DNA of 64,000 nucleotides from an uncultured Granulosicoccaceae bacterium. GTDB lineage: Bacteria; Pseudomonadota; Gammaproteobacteria; Granulosicoccales; Granulosicoccaceae. The notes beneath the pieces were generated by a model that was not told where the DNA came from, made no database searches, and saw only the letters and a program-made list of their open reading frames with translations. The translations under genes and the position numbers were made by a program. The DNA is taken from positions 62,001 to 126,000 of the forward strand of contig CALISD010000007.1 of assembly GCA_938041955.1 (NCBI GenBank), given 5' to 3'. This document shows, one piece after another, positions 52,883 through 62,081 of the stretch (the first letter of the stretch is position 1; each line of letters opens with the position of its first letter).

Positions 52883-53439
52883 CGGAAATGCCCGTTTACT
52901 CGCAGGTAGATGACGCCCTGTTCTCCGGCGGTTCTGCGGTTTGCGCTGCTGAATGTCATGGAGTGTTGTGTGGAATCCTCTGTGCCTCCGGTTCATCTGA
53001 TATGCAGAAATGGGTTCGCCACCTCTTTGAAGCGCGCACAACAGATCGAGAAATTTCGTCAGAGTCTTTAAGACTGTTACACGATGTTCACCAGTGCACC
53101 GTCTCTGAAATTAACCATGAAACACTTGAATTCACCATGCTGCTGCCGGGTCAGAGCGAATCGCTCGATGTCAGAATCAGTGGTTTGGCAGATTGGTGTA
53201 GCGGCTTCAGCCTGGGGCTGATCATGGGCGGGCTGAATGATCAAATGCTGGTCAGTGATGACGTGCGGGAATTTGTTGAAGATGTCCAATACATTTCTGA
53301 TGCAAGCTTCAGTGAGGAGGAAAGCGATCTGGATCAGGCAGAAAAATCTTTTACCGAGATTGAGGAGTATGTCCGCATGGGTGTGCTTTTAGTCAATGAA
53401 GAGTTGCAGCCGATTAAGCAAAAGCCAACAATTCACTAG
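52879..53439 (+). CDS. UPF0149 family protein (YgfB-like)
   Basis: A 186-residue soluble helical protein. AAECHGVLCGILCASG near residue 25 and LADWCSGFSLGLIMGG near residue 90 are the two family landmarks, and an acidic EEESDLDQAEKSFTEIEEYVRMGVLL segment lies near the end. YgfB of Pseudomonas has been linked to regulation of the AmpDh3 amidase and beta-lactam tolerance; whether that holds here is not known. The gene heads the ygfB-pepP-ubiH string, 255 bases before pepP. Confidence 0.9.
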   Translation: MTEMPVYSQVDDALFSGGSAVCAAECHGVLCGILCASGSSDMQKWVRHLFEARTTDREISSESLRLLHDVHQCTVSEINHETLEFTMLLPGQSESLDVRISGLADWCSGFSLGLIMGGLNDQMLVSDDVREFVEDVQYISDASFSEEESDLDQAEKSFTEIEEYVRMGVLLVNEELQPIKQKPTIH

Positions 53440-53694
53440 CGATCCCGATTGGCTCGATTTGATTTGACTTGTTGCGGTCGTTACTGCGGGTCGCGTCGAT
53501 TGCGGCGGGACATTGATTGGTGCAGTGAGTTGCCAGAGCTTTATCTGTCTATACTTTCTCTGCTGTTTGAATAGTAAGAATCATTGCTGTTGGGTTATTA
53601 TCAATTGTGGTGTCCAGTGATTGGATTCCACAGTAGCGCTGGTATTTATCGATGCCAGACCGCCAATAAAGCAAACTGACGGCAGAGCCAATCA

Positions 53695-55014
53695 ATGCAG
53701 GACACAATCACACTACGCCGCGAGCGAGCCCGTCGGCGAAAAAACCTGATGAACGCAATCGGTAAAGATTCGATTGCCATTATCCCTTCTGCGCCAATCA
53801 AGATGCGCAGCAAAGACACGGACTATAAGTACCGACAAGACAGTGACTTTTACTACCTGACAGGGTTTGATGAGCCAGAGTCTGTTGCGGTACTGATCTC
53901 AGGCCGTCGTGCAGCTGAGTATATTATTTTTTGTCGCGAGAGTGACAAACTGATGGAAACCTGGAACGGTCGTCGGCTCGGAGTAGATCAGGCACCCGAG
54001 GCGCTGGATGCCGATGATGCATTTCCAATTGACGATATCGACGAAATCCTACCCGGTTTGCTTGAAGGTCGTGAGCGGGTGTATTACTCCATGGGGCGTG
54101 AGACGCTTTTTGATAATCGCATCATTGGTTGGATCAACCAGTTAAAAGCCAAATCAGGTTCCGGTGCCAGTGTACCGAGTGAGTTTATCTCGCTTGATTT
54201 CAATCTTCACGATATGCGGTTGATCAAAAGCCGCTCGGAACTCGCGTTACTTCGCAAGGCAGCAAAGATTAGCGCCGCAGGTCATGTGGCGGCGATGAAG
54301 GTTTGTGAGCCCGGTAAAATGGAATACGAACTTGAAGCAGAGCTTATATCTGAATATAGACGTAATGGTGCTGATCATTCTTTTTTACCGATTGTCGGTG
54401 GCGGTGCCAATGGATGCATTCTGCACTACACCGAAAACTCTGATGAGCTGCAAGACGGGCAAATGGTATTGGTTGATTCAGGTGCTGAGTGGCAATGTTA
54501 TGCGGGTGACATTACCCGGACATACCCGGTAAACGGTGTGTTTACCGGAGCTCAGCGGGAAATTTATGAAATTGTGTTGGAGGCAAATATTGCAGCTATT
54601 GCCAAAGTTGTCACGGGCAATCATTGGAATGACCCGCATGATGCTGCAGTAAAAGTGATTACTCGCGGGCTGCTGAAACTTGGCATCCTGAAGGGGGATT
54701 TAAAAAAGCTGATAAAAGAGGAGGCCTATCGAACTTACTATATGCACCGTACTGGTCACTGGCTGGGAATAGATGTGCACGATGTAGGAGAGTATAAAAT
54801 TGATGATAAATGGCGTTTGCTGGAGCCGGGTATGGTGTTAACTATTGAGCCGGGTATTTATCTGCCTGCCAGCAGTGCAGTGCCTAAGCGCTACAGGAAC
54901 ATTGGTATTCGGGTAGAAGACGATGTAGTCGTCACCAACGATGCTCCTGACGTGCTGACTGACTCTGTACCTAAAACTGTTAACGAAATAGAGGCGTTAA
55001 TGCAACGCAGCTAA
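53695..55014 (+). CDS. pepP: Xaa-Pro aminopeptidase (PepP)
   Basis: Cleaves N-terminal residues that precede proline. The C-terminal pita-bread domain shows all five metal ligands in order: Asp in LVDSGAEW, Asp in GDITRTYP, His in HRTGHWLGIDVHD, Glu in TIEPGIYLP and Glu in RVEDDV. The N-terminal domain opens RRERARRRKNLM and contains DFYYLTGFDEPE, as usual for PepP. Length 439 matches E. coli PepP (441). ubiH starts four bases after the stop, so the two are cotranscribed. Confidence 0.95.
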   Translation: MQDTITLRRERARRRKNLMNAIGKDSIAIIPSAPIKMRSKDTDYKYRQDSDFYYLTGFDEPESVAVLISGRRAAEYIIFCRESDKLMETWNGRRLGVDQAPEALDADDAFPIDDIDEILPGLLEGRERVYYSMGRETLFDNRIIGWINQLKAKSGSGASVPSEFISLDFNLHDMRLIKSRSELALLRKAAKISAAGHVAAMKVCEPGKMEYELEAELISEYRRNGADHSFLPIVGGGANGCILHYTENSDELQDGQMVLVDSGAEWQCYAGDITRTYPVNGVFTGAQREIYEIVLEANIAAIAKVVTGNHWNDPHDAAVKVITRGLLKLGILKGDLKKLIKEEAYRTYYMHRTGHWLGIDVHDVGEYKIDDKWRLLEPGMVLTIEPGIYLPASSAVPKRYRNIGIRVEDDVVVTNDAPDVLTDSVPKTVNEIEALMQRS

Positions 55015-55018
55015 GACG

Positions 55019-56227
55019 ATGACCGATACCAGAGATATTATTGTTGTAGGTGCTGGACTGATTGGCGCTATACAAGCGTTGTTGTTAGCGCGCGCGGGTA
55101 ATAGAGTAACTGTTGTAGAGCGACGATCTCTTTTTTCCAATGCAAGTGCACCGGATTATCTTAGCGGTCGAACTGTTGCTTTATCGCACCGCACGTGGCA
55201 ATTGCTGTGCGGCGGAAATCTTTGGCCATCAATCGACCATTGTGCCATTGAGACCATCCATGTTACCGAGCAGGGTAAGTTTGGGTCGGTAACGATGAAT
55301 GCTCGTGATGTCAGTGTTGATGCGTTGGGGTTTGTACTATCGAACGTCGACTTTGAAAGGTACTTGCATAGTCTATTCAAAGCTGAGCCTGGTATTGAGT
55401 TACTTGAAGAGTCCAGGATTCAATCAATCAATCAGTCTGCTGACAAAGTGAGCCTGGGTGTCGTGCACAAAAAGAGGGAGCAAGAGGTTGTTGCAGACCT
55501 TCTAATTGCCGCAGATGGTACGGGGTCTGCGGTTCGGGGCATGTTGGATATACAAGTGGACGAACGTGACTACCGGCAGTGTGCAGTGATTGCTAATGTT
55601 GCTACTACCAAGCCTCATCGGAACAAAGCGTATGAGCGATTTACGAGCTCGGGGCCGCTGGCATTATTGCCATTGGCGACAAGTCAGAATAATGGTCATG
55701 TCTTTTCCATGATCTTTACTGCTGCCGGTGAAGATATTGAGAAGCTGCAAGGCATGACAGATCTGGAATTTTTAGCAGCTTTGCAGAGCAAATTTGGCGG
55801 CAAATTAGGCCGATTTGAAAAAATAGGTAAAAAGATCATTGCACCTTTAAAATTGACAGTCAGCGCCAGGCAAGTTGAATCGCGATGTGTACTGATTGGC
55901 AATGCTTCGAGAACGCTCCATCCAGTGGCCGGTCAGGGCTTGAATCTGGCGGTACGTGATGTGTTTGAATTAGCGGCCCGCCTTGAACGCAATAGTGATG
56001 TTGACCTTGCTCTTAAGGATTTCTGTGAGAATCGCCGCCGTGATCAGGCATTGGTCACCAGGCAAACTGATTTGCTGGCCCGTGCCTTTACCCGGAAGCC
56101 GTGGCTGCTTCGCATGCCGCTGTCAGTTGCGAGTAGCTCATCGTTTCTACTGCTTGAATTTTTGAACCCTTTGAAGCGGAAATTCGCCCAGGTAAGCATG
56201 GGTCATCACCAGCCATTGCCGCGTTAA
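55019..56227 (+). CDS. ubiH: UbiH-type FAD monooxygenase of ubiquinone synthesis
   Basis: Flavoprotein that hydroxylates the ubiquinone ring. The N-terminal dinucleotide fold is IIVVGAGLIGAIQALLLARAG, the second FAD motif is LLIAADGTGSAVR near residue 165, and the third is LIGNASRTLHPVAGQGLNLAVRD near residue 300, quoted in part as landmarks. The 402 residues match the UbiH/UbiI/UbiF family. Position after pepP makes UbiH the simplest name. The usual neighbour ubiI (visC) is absent here. A short inverted repeat (TTGCCGCG/CGCGGCAA) spans the stop. Confidence 0.88.
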   Translation: MTDTRDIIVVGAGLIGAIQALLLARAGNRVTVVERRSLFSNASAPDYLSGRTVALSHRTWQLLCGGNLWPSIDHCAIETIHVTEQGKFGSVTMNARDVSVDALGFVLSNVDFERYLHSLFKAEPGIELLEESRIQSINQSADKVSLGVVHKKREQEVVADLLIAADGTGSAVRGMLDIQVDERDYRQCAVIANVATTKPHRNKAYERFTSSGPLALLPLATSQNNGHVFSMIFTAAGEDIEKLQGMTDLEFLAALQSKFGGKLGRFEKIGKKIIAPLKLTVSARQVESRCVLIGNASRTLHPVAGQGLNLAVRDVFELAARLERNSDVDLALKDFCENRRRDQALVTRQTDLLARAFTRKPWLLRMPLSVASSSSFLLLEFLNPLKRKFAQVSMGHHQPLPR

Positions 56228-56565
56228 GCTAAATTCGCTCGCGGCAAATGGCCACTGTATGCCGGTTTTTGAGGCATGTCGCCTGCAGTTCTCTGCGGCT
56301 GTTTATCCGATTAGGGTGGTACTACTTCAAGGTTTTTCTATAACTGTTTGAAAGTGTGACTTGGTCGGCAGTGAGGGTAGTGTTTGCGGACGAATAGATT
56401 ACGGTTTTACACATCGCTTCCGAAAAAAAACGGGCCGTTTGTAGTAACATCGGCGAGCTAAGGTAGAAGGTTCTTTTGAAATCCTGAAAGACACCAGCCA
56501 ATCTGTTGTAGCCGTTCGTTCAGGCCGACCAATTTCCCAGAGCCACACTAGATTCATCATTATCT
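56228..56565 (+). other. Intergenic region before the second polysaccharide locus
   Basis: This 338-base stretch should hold the promoter of the downstream operon. A GGGTAGTGT segment at 56375-56383 loosely resembles the ops element (GGCGGTAGNNT, 7 of 9 fixed bases) that recruits RfaH to surface-polysaccharide operons. I do not see the rest of a JUMPstart sequence. No gene is supported. Confidence 0.35.
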
Positions 56566-57630
56566 ATGACTGTTAATTCATTGCCATTGGTTTCTGTTGT
56601 GTTGCCCGTTTACAACGAGGCAGCACTGCTGCGTAAGCACATTGTTGAAATTTGCACGCACCTGCAGGCCATGGAAGATCGTTATCGTTGGGAAGTGATC
56701 ATTGTTAACGACGGTAGTGCCGATGACTCTGCACTTATCGCTGATGAGCTTGCCGGGGAATATACCAATCTGTTTGCGCTCCACCATCCGACGAATTTTG
56801 GGGTAGGCCAGGCACTTAAGTTCGGCTTTGCAAACACCAGGGGTGATTATGTGGTTACTCTGGATGTGGATCTAAGTTATGACGTGCATCATATTGAAGA
56901 GCTTGTTGAGAAGTTGCGCGAGCGTAGTGCGAAAGTGGTATTAGCCTCGCCTTATATGAAAGGTGGGTCGATTGCGAACGTACCTTTTAAACGTAAGATA
57001 CTCAGCATACTAGGCAACAAGTTCCTCACATTTTTTAGCCAGGCCGGTTGCTCGACTGTGACCTGCATGGTGCGCGGTTATGATGGGCCGTTTGTTCGGT
57101 CCCTTGATCTGCGGTCGATGGGTTTGGATTTGATGCCAGAGACGCTATACAAGGCAATGATCCTTAGAGCCGGCATTAATGAAATACCGGGTCGACTGGA
57201 TTGGGGACCGCAGCTTGAATACGCTCAGAACAGAACTTCAAGTATGCGGATTTTCCGTCATATCAATTCCACTTTGATGTCGGGCTTTGTTTTTCGTCCG
57301 ATGCATTTCTTTATTCTTCCGGGAATAATTCTTGGTTTGTTCGCTACATACGTTACTTTCTGGATGTTTGCTCATTACTTTGACGCGTTACTCGCGGCTC
57401 GTGTAATTGATGTGAACGCAAGCAAGGAAGCAGCTTTGGCGACTGCGTATAACGACAATCCGCACACCTATGTAGTGGGTCTGACTTCAATTATTTTGTC
57501 AGTGCAGCTTATGAGTCTTGGTGTTTTGTCTTTGCAGAGTAAAAGAAACTACGAAGATCTTTATCATTTGAATTCAGCCAATTTTCATGCGCTGAAGAAA
57601 ACTATGGAAAAAAATTCCAGTGAGTCGTAA
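56566..57630 (+). CDS. GT2 glycosyltransferase with C-terminal membrane helices (DPM/ArnC-like)
   Basis: Transfers a sugar, probably to a polyprenyl phosphate carrier. The GT-A domain opens VSVVLPVYNEAALLRKH and shows VNDGSADDSA and the metal site DVDLSYD near residue 103. Two hydrophobic helices (about 243-268 and 300-325) anchor the C-terminus in the inner membrane. This layout fits dolichyl-phosphate mannose synthase-like enzymes. It is the first gene of a tightly packed plus-strand operon; the next gene starts at a GTG 11 bases inside it. Confidence 0.85.
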   Translation: MTVNSLPLVSVVLPVYNEAALLRKHIVEICTHLQAMEDRYRWEVIIVNDGSADDSALIADELAGEYTNLFALHHPTNFGVGQALKFGFANTRGDYVVTLDVDLSYDVHHIEELVEKLRERSAKVVLASPYMKGGSIANVPFKRKILSILGNKFLTFFSQAGCSTVTCMVRGYDGPFVRSLDLRSMGLDLMPETLYKAMILRAGINEIPGRLDWGPQLEYAQNRTSSMRIFRHINSTLMSGFVFRPMHFFILPGIILGLFATYVTFWMFAHYFDALLAARVIDVNASKEAALATAYNDNPHTYVVGLTSIILSVQLMSLGVLSLQSKRNYEDLYHLNSANFHALKKTMEKNSSES

Positions 57631-58618
57631 AACTATATTAATAACAGGTGTCGCCGGTTTTCTTGGTTCGAATCTGGCGTTACGTCTTTTATCAGAAGGC
57701 CATAAGGTTGTAGGTGTAGATAACCTCTCGATGGGTCACTTGTCTAATCTCAAAGAAGCGATGTTAGACCCGGGCTTTGAATTTGTAGAGGGTGATGTCA
57801 CTGACGAGAACATGTTCCGCACTTTGTCGGATGACATTGAAGTGCTTGTACATCTCGCCGCTTTTAAGATTCCGCGCTATGGAAAAGCCATTGATACGCT
57901 GAAAATCAATCTTCACGGCACAGAAAATACGCTGGATTTCGGTAAAGACAGAAATATTAAATGCGTACTGGCATCAACTTCAGATGTGTACGGTAAAAAT
58001 CCGGCTGTACCATTTTCAGAAGAGCACACAGACAGTGTGATTGGCGGTTCAAAGGTGACTCGCTGGAGTTATGCGGTATCTAAGCTGTTTGACGAGCACT
58101 TGGCTCTTGCCTATCAGGATTCGTATGGGTTTCCAGTCACGCTACTGCGATTCTTCGGATCGTATGGTCCTCATCAGGCGCTGTCCTGGTGGGGTGGACC
58201 ACCACCAGTATTTATTGAGGCGGTGCTGAACGACAAAGTCATTCCGATTCATGGTGATGGCATGCAAACACGAAGCTTCACTTATGTTTCGGATACGGTC
58301 GACGGTATTTACCAGGCAATTTTTCGCGATGAGGCGAACGGTGAGATTTTGAATATAGGTTCGAAAGAAGAGGTCACCATTCTCGAGCTTGCGAAGCGCA
58401 TTAAAGCTGCCAGTGGTACTCCTGGAGAGCTCAAGTATGAACTAGTGCCTTATGCATCGTTTAGTAAGAACAAGTATGAAGATGTTATGCGTCGGGTGCC
58501 AGATACTACGTTGTGTGAAAAGATACTTGGTGTCTCGGCAAAGGTCTCTCTAGACGAGGGTATTCGTCGAACCATTGAATGGCAGAAGCTGGCAGTTCGA
58601 GAGCGCGGCTTCGGTTAG
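57620..58618 (+). CDS. NAD-dependent nucleotide-sugar epimerase/dehydratase
   Basis: Extended short-chain dehydrogenase of 332 residues. The NAD motif is TGVAGFLGSNLALRL near residue 10. The catalytic Thr/Ser lies in ASTSDVYG and the Y-x3-K pair in YAVSKLFDEH near residue 152. A substrate loop RFFGSYGPHQ and late TRSFTYVSDTVDG motif are typical of UDP-sugar 4-epimerases and dehydratases. It starts with GTG at 57620, overlapping the glycosyltransferase by 11 bases. The precise sugar is not predictable. Confidence 0.85.
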   Translation: MSRKTILITGVAGFLGSNLALRLLSEGHKVVGVDNLSMGHLSNLKEAMLDPGFEFVEGDVTDENMFRTLSDDIEVLVHLAAFKIPRYGKAIDTLKINLHGTENTLDFGKDRNIKCVLASTSDVYGKNPAVPFSEEHTDSVIGGSKVTRWSYAVSKLFDEHLALAYQDSYGFPVTLLRFFGSYGPHQALSWWGGPPPVFIEAVLNDKVIPIHGDGMQTRSFTYVSDTVDGIYQAIFRDEANGEILNIGSKEEVTILELAKRIKAASGTPGELKYELVPYASFSKNKYEDVMRRVPDTTLCEKILGVSAKVSLDEGIRRTIEWQKLAVRERGFG

Positions 58619-58663
58619 ATCCGCAAGTTATGTAGTTCCAATTTGCCAGGCAGAGACAGTCAG

Positions 58664-59965
58664 ATGCGTGTAGGAATAATCGGTGGTGGTTTAATGGGCA
58701 TGGCGTTAGCACGACGTTATGCATCGGACGGGCATGAGGTCACAGTGGTGGAGTATGCCAATCAACCGGGTGGTTTGGCAACATGGTCTGACTTTGGGGG
58801 CTTTACCTGGGATCGCTTCTATCACGTAATTTTACCTTCTGATCAACAGCTGATCGGCTTTCTTAACGATGTGGGAATCGCCGATGAGCTTGAATGGAAC
58901 AGAACTTACACCGGTTTCTATGTCGACGAAAAATTGCATTCTATTAGTAGCAATGTTGAGTTTTTAAAGTTTCCACTGTTGTCGTTTTTCTCCAAAATAC
59001 GGCTTGGGTTCACCATGCTGTATGCGTCGCGCATCAATAGCTGGAAGCCGCTCGAAAAAATCACTTGTGAGGAGTGGCTTAGAAAAGTTTCCGGCAATGA
59101 AAACGTCGAAAAGCTTTGGAAGCCCTTGTTGCTTGCGAAGCTTGGGCCGAGTTATTCCAGGGTGTCAGCCGTGTTTATTTGGTCCTATATCAAGCGTATG
59201 TTTTCAGCGCGTGATAAATCAGCCAGTGCTGAGCACCTGGGACATGTGCGTGGCGGTTACAAAAGTATCTTTAAAGAGATTGAGCAACAGATAAAGCAAT
59301 CTGGTGGTGATGTATTGCTCAACGAAACCGTAATGCGTGTTTCAGCCAATGATGATGGTGTGTCTGTTCACACTCCACAGAAGTCGTATTTGTTTGATCA
59401 GGTGGTGTGTACAAGCCCCACCAACGTGCTTGAAAATATCGTTGATAAAAACCTGCTGTCAGTTGGGCACAGCACCGGTAGTGTGGAATACCTTGGAGTG
59501 GTGTGTGTGGTATTAGTGACGAAAAGGCCGATTACCCGGTTTTACGTTGTTAATATTGCGGATGAGACAATTCCGTTTACTGGAGTAATCGGGATGAGCA
59601 ACGTCATAAATACAAAAAATACCGCGGGTAATCACCTCACCTATCTCCCTCGGTATTTGTTGTCCACCGACCCTGAAATCGAAAAGCCTGATAGTCATTT
59701 TCGAGAGACCTTTCTAGAGGGAGTTAAAAGAATGTTCCCCGACTTTAACGATTCCGATATTCTCAGCGTGCACGTACATCGCGCTGTCAAGGTGCAACCT
59801 CTGCAGGTACTGGATTATTCATCTATGGTGCCGTCGGTTGAGACCAATGACCCGCGCCTACACGTGCTTAACACCAGCCAATTTGTGAATGCCACGTTGA
59901 ACAATAATGAAGTGATTGGTGCGGTGAACAGATTTTATAACGATGTGGCATCGGCAAATGCATAG
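58664..59965 (+). CDS. FAD-dependent amine-oxidase-like protein in polysaccharide locus
   Basis: A 433-residue flavoprotein. The FAD motif is VGIIGGGLMGMALARRYASDG at the start, with GGLATW and FTWDRFYHVI soon after. The late LHVLNTSQFVNATLNNNEV segment completes the cofactor site. The fold matches the protoporphyrinogen oxidase/UDP-galactopyranose mutase group; similar proteins recur in glycan clusters next to DPM-like transferases and epimerases. ATG 58664 gives the normal opening, and a TTG upstream is unlikely. Its reaction is unknown; a sugar-modifying redox step is inferred from context. Confidence 0.8.
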   Translation: MRVGIIGGGLMGMALARRYASDGHEVTVVEYANQPGGLATWSDFGGFTWDRFYHVILPSDQQLIGFLNDVGIADELEWNRTYTGFYVDEKLHSISSNVEFLKFPLLSFFSKIRLGFTMLYASRINSWKPLEKITCEEWLRKVSGNENVEKLWKPLLLAKLGPSYSRVSAVFIWSYIKRMFSARDKSASAEHLGHVRGGYKSIFKEIEQQIKQSGGDVLLNETVMRVSANDDGVSVHTPQKSYLFDQVVCTSPTNVLENIVDKNLLSVGHSTGSVEYLGVVCVVLVTKRPITRFYVVNIADETIPFTGVIGMSNVINTKNTAGNHLTYLPRYLLSTDPEIEKPDSHFRETFLEGVKRMFPDFNDSDILSVHVHRAVKVQPLQVLDYSSMVPSVETNDPRLHVLNTSQFVNATLNNNEVIGAVNRFYNDVASANA

Positions 59966-59969
59966 CGCC

Positions 59970-61076
59970 ATGCATATAGTGTCTGTGGTTGGGGCGCGGC
60001 CGCAGTTCGTTAAGTTGGCACCAATCTCACGCGCATTTAAAAAACATAATTTTGTTCGCCACACCATTGTTCATACAGGCCAACACTACGATGACAATAT
60101 GTCTTCGGTGTTTTTTGAAGAGCTTGAGATTCCTCGACCAGATGTTAATCTTGAGATTGGTTCAACCAGTCATGCGGTGCAAACGGGAAGAATGCTGGAG
60201 CAGCTTGAAAGCTGGTTTCTTTTGAATACACCGGATGCGGTGGTGGTATATGGCGATACTAATTCAACATTGGCGGCCTGCCTTGCTGCAGCCAAAATAC
60301 ATATACCTGTGGTGCATATTGAAGCCGGTTTGCGTAGCTTCAACCGAAGCATGCCAGAGGAAGTTAATCGGGTCGCGACCGATCACTGCAGTGATCGCTT
60401 GTATGTTCCGACGCCTGCAGGAATAGTTAACTTGAAAGCGGAAAATCTTGCCTCTCGCGCCGTATTTTGTGGTGATGTTATGCGTGATGCGGTTGAGCAC
60501 AGCATCCGCTTAGCGGAATCAAGTTTGCCTTTTTTGTCGAAGTCTGAAGATGAGTATGGTTTGCTAACACTCCATCGGCCTTCGAATACTGAGGTTGACG
60601 TATTGTTGCCATTGTTAAAAAACCTGGATGAACTTGCACAGAACAGCATGCCGTTAATTTTCCCGGTGCATCCCAGAACCCGTAAAATTTTAAACGCAGA
60701 AAAATCATATCTGTCAGAAGCTATTAAGTTGGTAGAGCCGCTAGCATATCTTGAAATGTTGATGACGGTTAAAAACGCGAAAGTAGTGTTGACCGATTCA
60801 GGTGGCTTGCAAAAAGAGGCGGCCTTTCTTGGTACGCAATGTATTACTTTGCGAGAAGAGACCGAGTGGACTGAGACCATTGATCTGGGCATAAATCGAT
60901 TGGTGGGTACTGAGCGAGAAAAAATTGGTGAAGCTATGGTCGAATTGGCTTGCATGGAATTTTCTGTTCAGTCCGGGACCATGGCAGAAATAGACAAGAT
61001 ATTCGGCCCGGGTGATGCAGCAGTAAAAATCACTGATGATCTCATCGCGTTTGTAGCGCAACGGCAGGACAATTAA
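59970..61076 (+). CDS. wecB: UDP-N-acetylglucosamine 2-epimerase (non-hydrolysing)
   Basis: Converts UDP-GlcNAc to UDP-ManNAc. The N-terminus HIVSVVGARPQFVKLAP, the HTGQHYDDNMS segment near residue 38, VYGDTNSTLA, HIEAGLRSFNRSMPEEVNR and the late LTDSGGLQKEA motif are diagnostic, and all catalytic acidic and His residues appear intact. I chose ATG 59970 because it gives the standard opening; an in-frame ATG at 59943 overlaps the previous gene. It lies three bases before the deacetylase gene. The product suggests ManNAc or a derivative in this surface polysaccharide. Confidence 0.92.
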   Translation: MHIVSVVGARPQFVKLAPISRAFKKHNFVRHTIVHTGQHYDDNMSSVFFEELEIPRPDVNLEIGSTSHAVQTGRMLEQLESWFLLNTPDAVVVYGDTNSTLAACLAAAKIHIPVVHIEAGLRSFNRSMPEEVNRVATDHCSDRLYVPTPAGIVNLKAENLASRAVFCGDVMRDAVEHSIRLAESSLPFLSKSEDEYGLLTLHRPSNTEVDVLLPLLKNLDELAQNSMPLIFPVHPRTRKILNAEKSYLSEAIKLVEPLAYLEMLMTVKNAKVVLTDSGGLQKEAAFLGTQCITLREETEWTETIDLGINRLVGTEREKIGEAMVELACMEFSVQSGTMAEIDKIFGPGDAAVKITDDLIAFVAQRQDN

Positions 61077-61078
61077 AG

Positions 61079-62068
61079 ATGAACAACAAACCTGTTATGA
61101 GTCTCTCGCTGGATCTGGACAATCAGTGGACTTACATGAAAACTCACGGAGATCCGAACTGGGAGTCATTGCCCAGTTACCTTGACGTGGCAGTGCCCAG
61201 AATTCTTAAGTTTCTGGAAGAGCGGAATATAAAAATCACTTTTTTTGTTGTTGGTCAGGATGCTGTGCTTGAAAAGAATCGCGATGCGCTGGGGCAATTG
61301 CATGCTGCCGGTCATGAGATAGCGAATCACAGTTTTCATCATGAGCCGTGGTTGCATCTGTATTCACGTGAAAAGTTGGAAGACGAGCTTGCACGTGCTG
61401 AAGAGGCTATCGAAGCTGCTACCGGTGTGAGAGTGAAAGGGTTTCGTGGACCGGGGTTTAGCCTTTCTACTTCAACATTGAATGTGCTGCAGCAGCGTGG
61501 TTATGAATATGATGCGACGTCGTTCCCGAATCTCTTGAATCCACTGGCAAGGGCCTATTTTTTCCATAAAAGCCAACTCAGTGATGAGGAGAAACAACAG
61601 CGTAAGGCATTGTTTGGTACTTTTTCGGATGCCAAACGTCCAGTCAAACCGTATCGCTGGTCGCTTGAACGGGGCGAATTGCTGGAGCTGCCAGTGACCA
61701 CAATGCCATTGTTCAAGGTGCCGGTGCATTTTAGTTATCTGGTTTATCTTGCCAGCTACAGTGAGATCGCTGCCAATCTGTACACAAATATGACTGCATC
61801 AATGTGCAAGCTCACAGGAACTGAACCTTCGCTACTGCTGCATCCACTTGACTTTCTGGGTATGGAAGATAAAACCGGTTTGGAGTTTTTTCCTGCTATG
61901 AGTATGCCGGTGGAAAAAAAGCTTGAGCTGATGGACGGGTTCTTTATACGTCTTGGAAAAACATTTCAGCCAGTGCCAATGGGTGAACATATATCCTTGA
62001 TTAAAGATCGTCAGAATTTAAAGCTATATCCTGCGAAGTTTGCACATGATAAAGCGGCTACCGCATAG
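61079..62068 (+). CDS. Polysaccharide deacetylase (NodB fold)
   Basis: Removes acetyl groups from N- or O-acetylated sugars. Motif 1 is SLSLDLDNQW with the metal and base Asp pair near residues 12-14, motif 2 is HEIANHSFHHEPW with the His ligands near residue 84, and motif 3 is GFRGPGFS with the Arg. The 329-residue length is typical of cytoplasmic or membrane-associated members in sugar clusters. No signal peptide is seen, so it probably acts on a cytoplasmic intermediate. The start ATG lies three bases after the wecB stop. The final codons overlap the open frame of the next gene. Confidence 0.88.
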   Translation: MNNKPVMSLSLDLDNQWTYMKTHGDPNWESLPSYLDVAVPRILKFLEERNIKITFFVVGQDAVLEKNRDALGQLHAAGHEIANHSFHHEPWLHLYSREKLEDELARAEEAIEAATGVRVKGFRGPGFSLSTSTLNVLQQRGYEYDATSFPNLLNPLARAYFFHKSQLSDEEKQQRKALFGTFSDAKRPVKPYRWSLERGELLELPVTTMPLFKVPVHFSYLVYLASYSEIAANLYTNMTASMCKLTGTEPSLLLHPLDFLGMEDKTGLEFFPAMSMPVEKKLELMDGFFIRLGKTFQPVPMGEHISLIKDRQNLKLYPAKFAHDKAATA

Positions 62069-62081
62069 GGGCACATCACTT

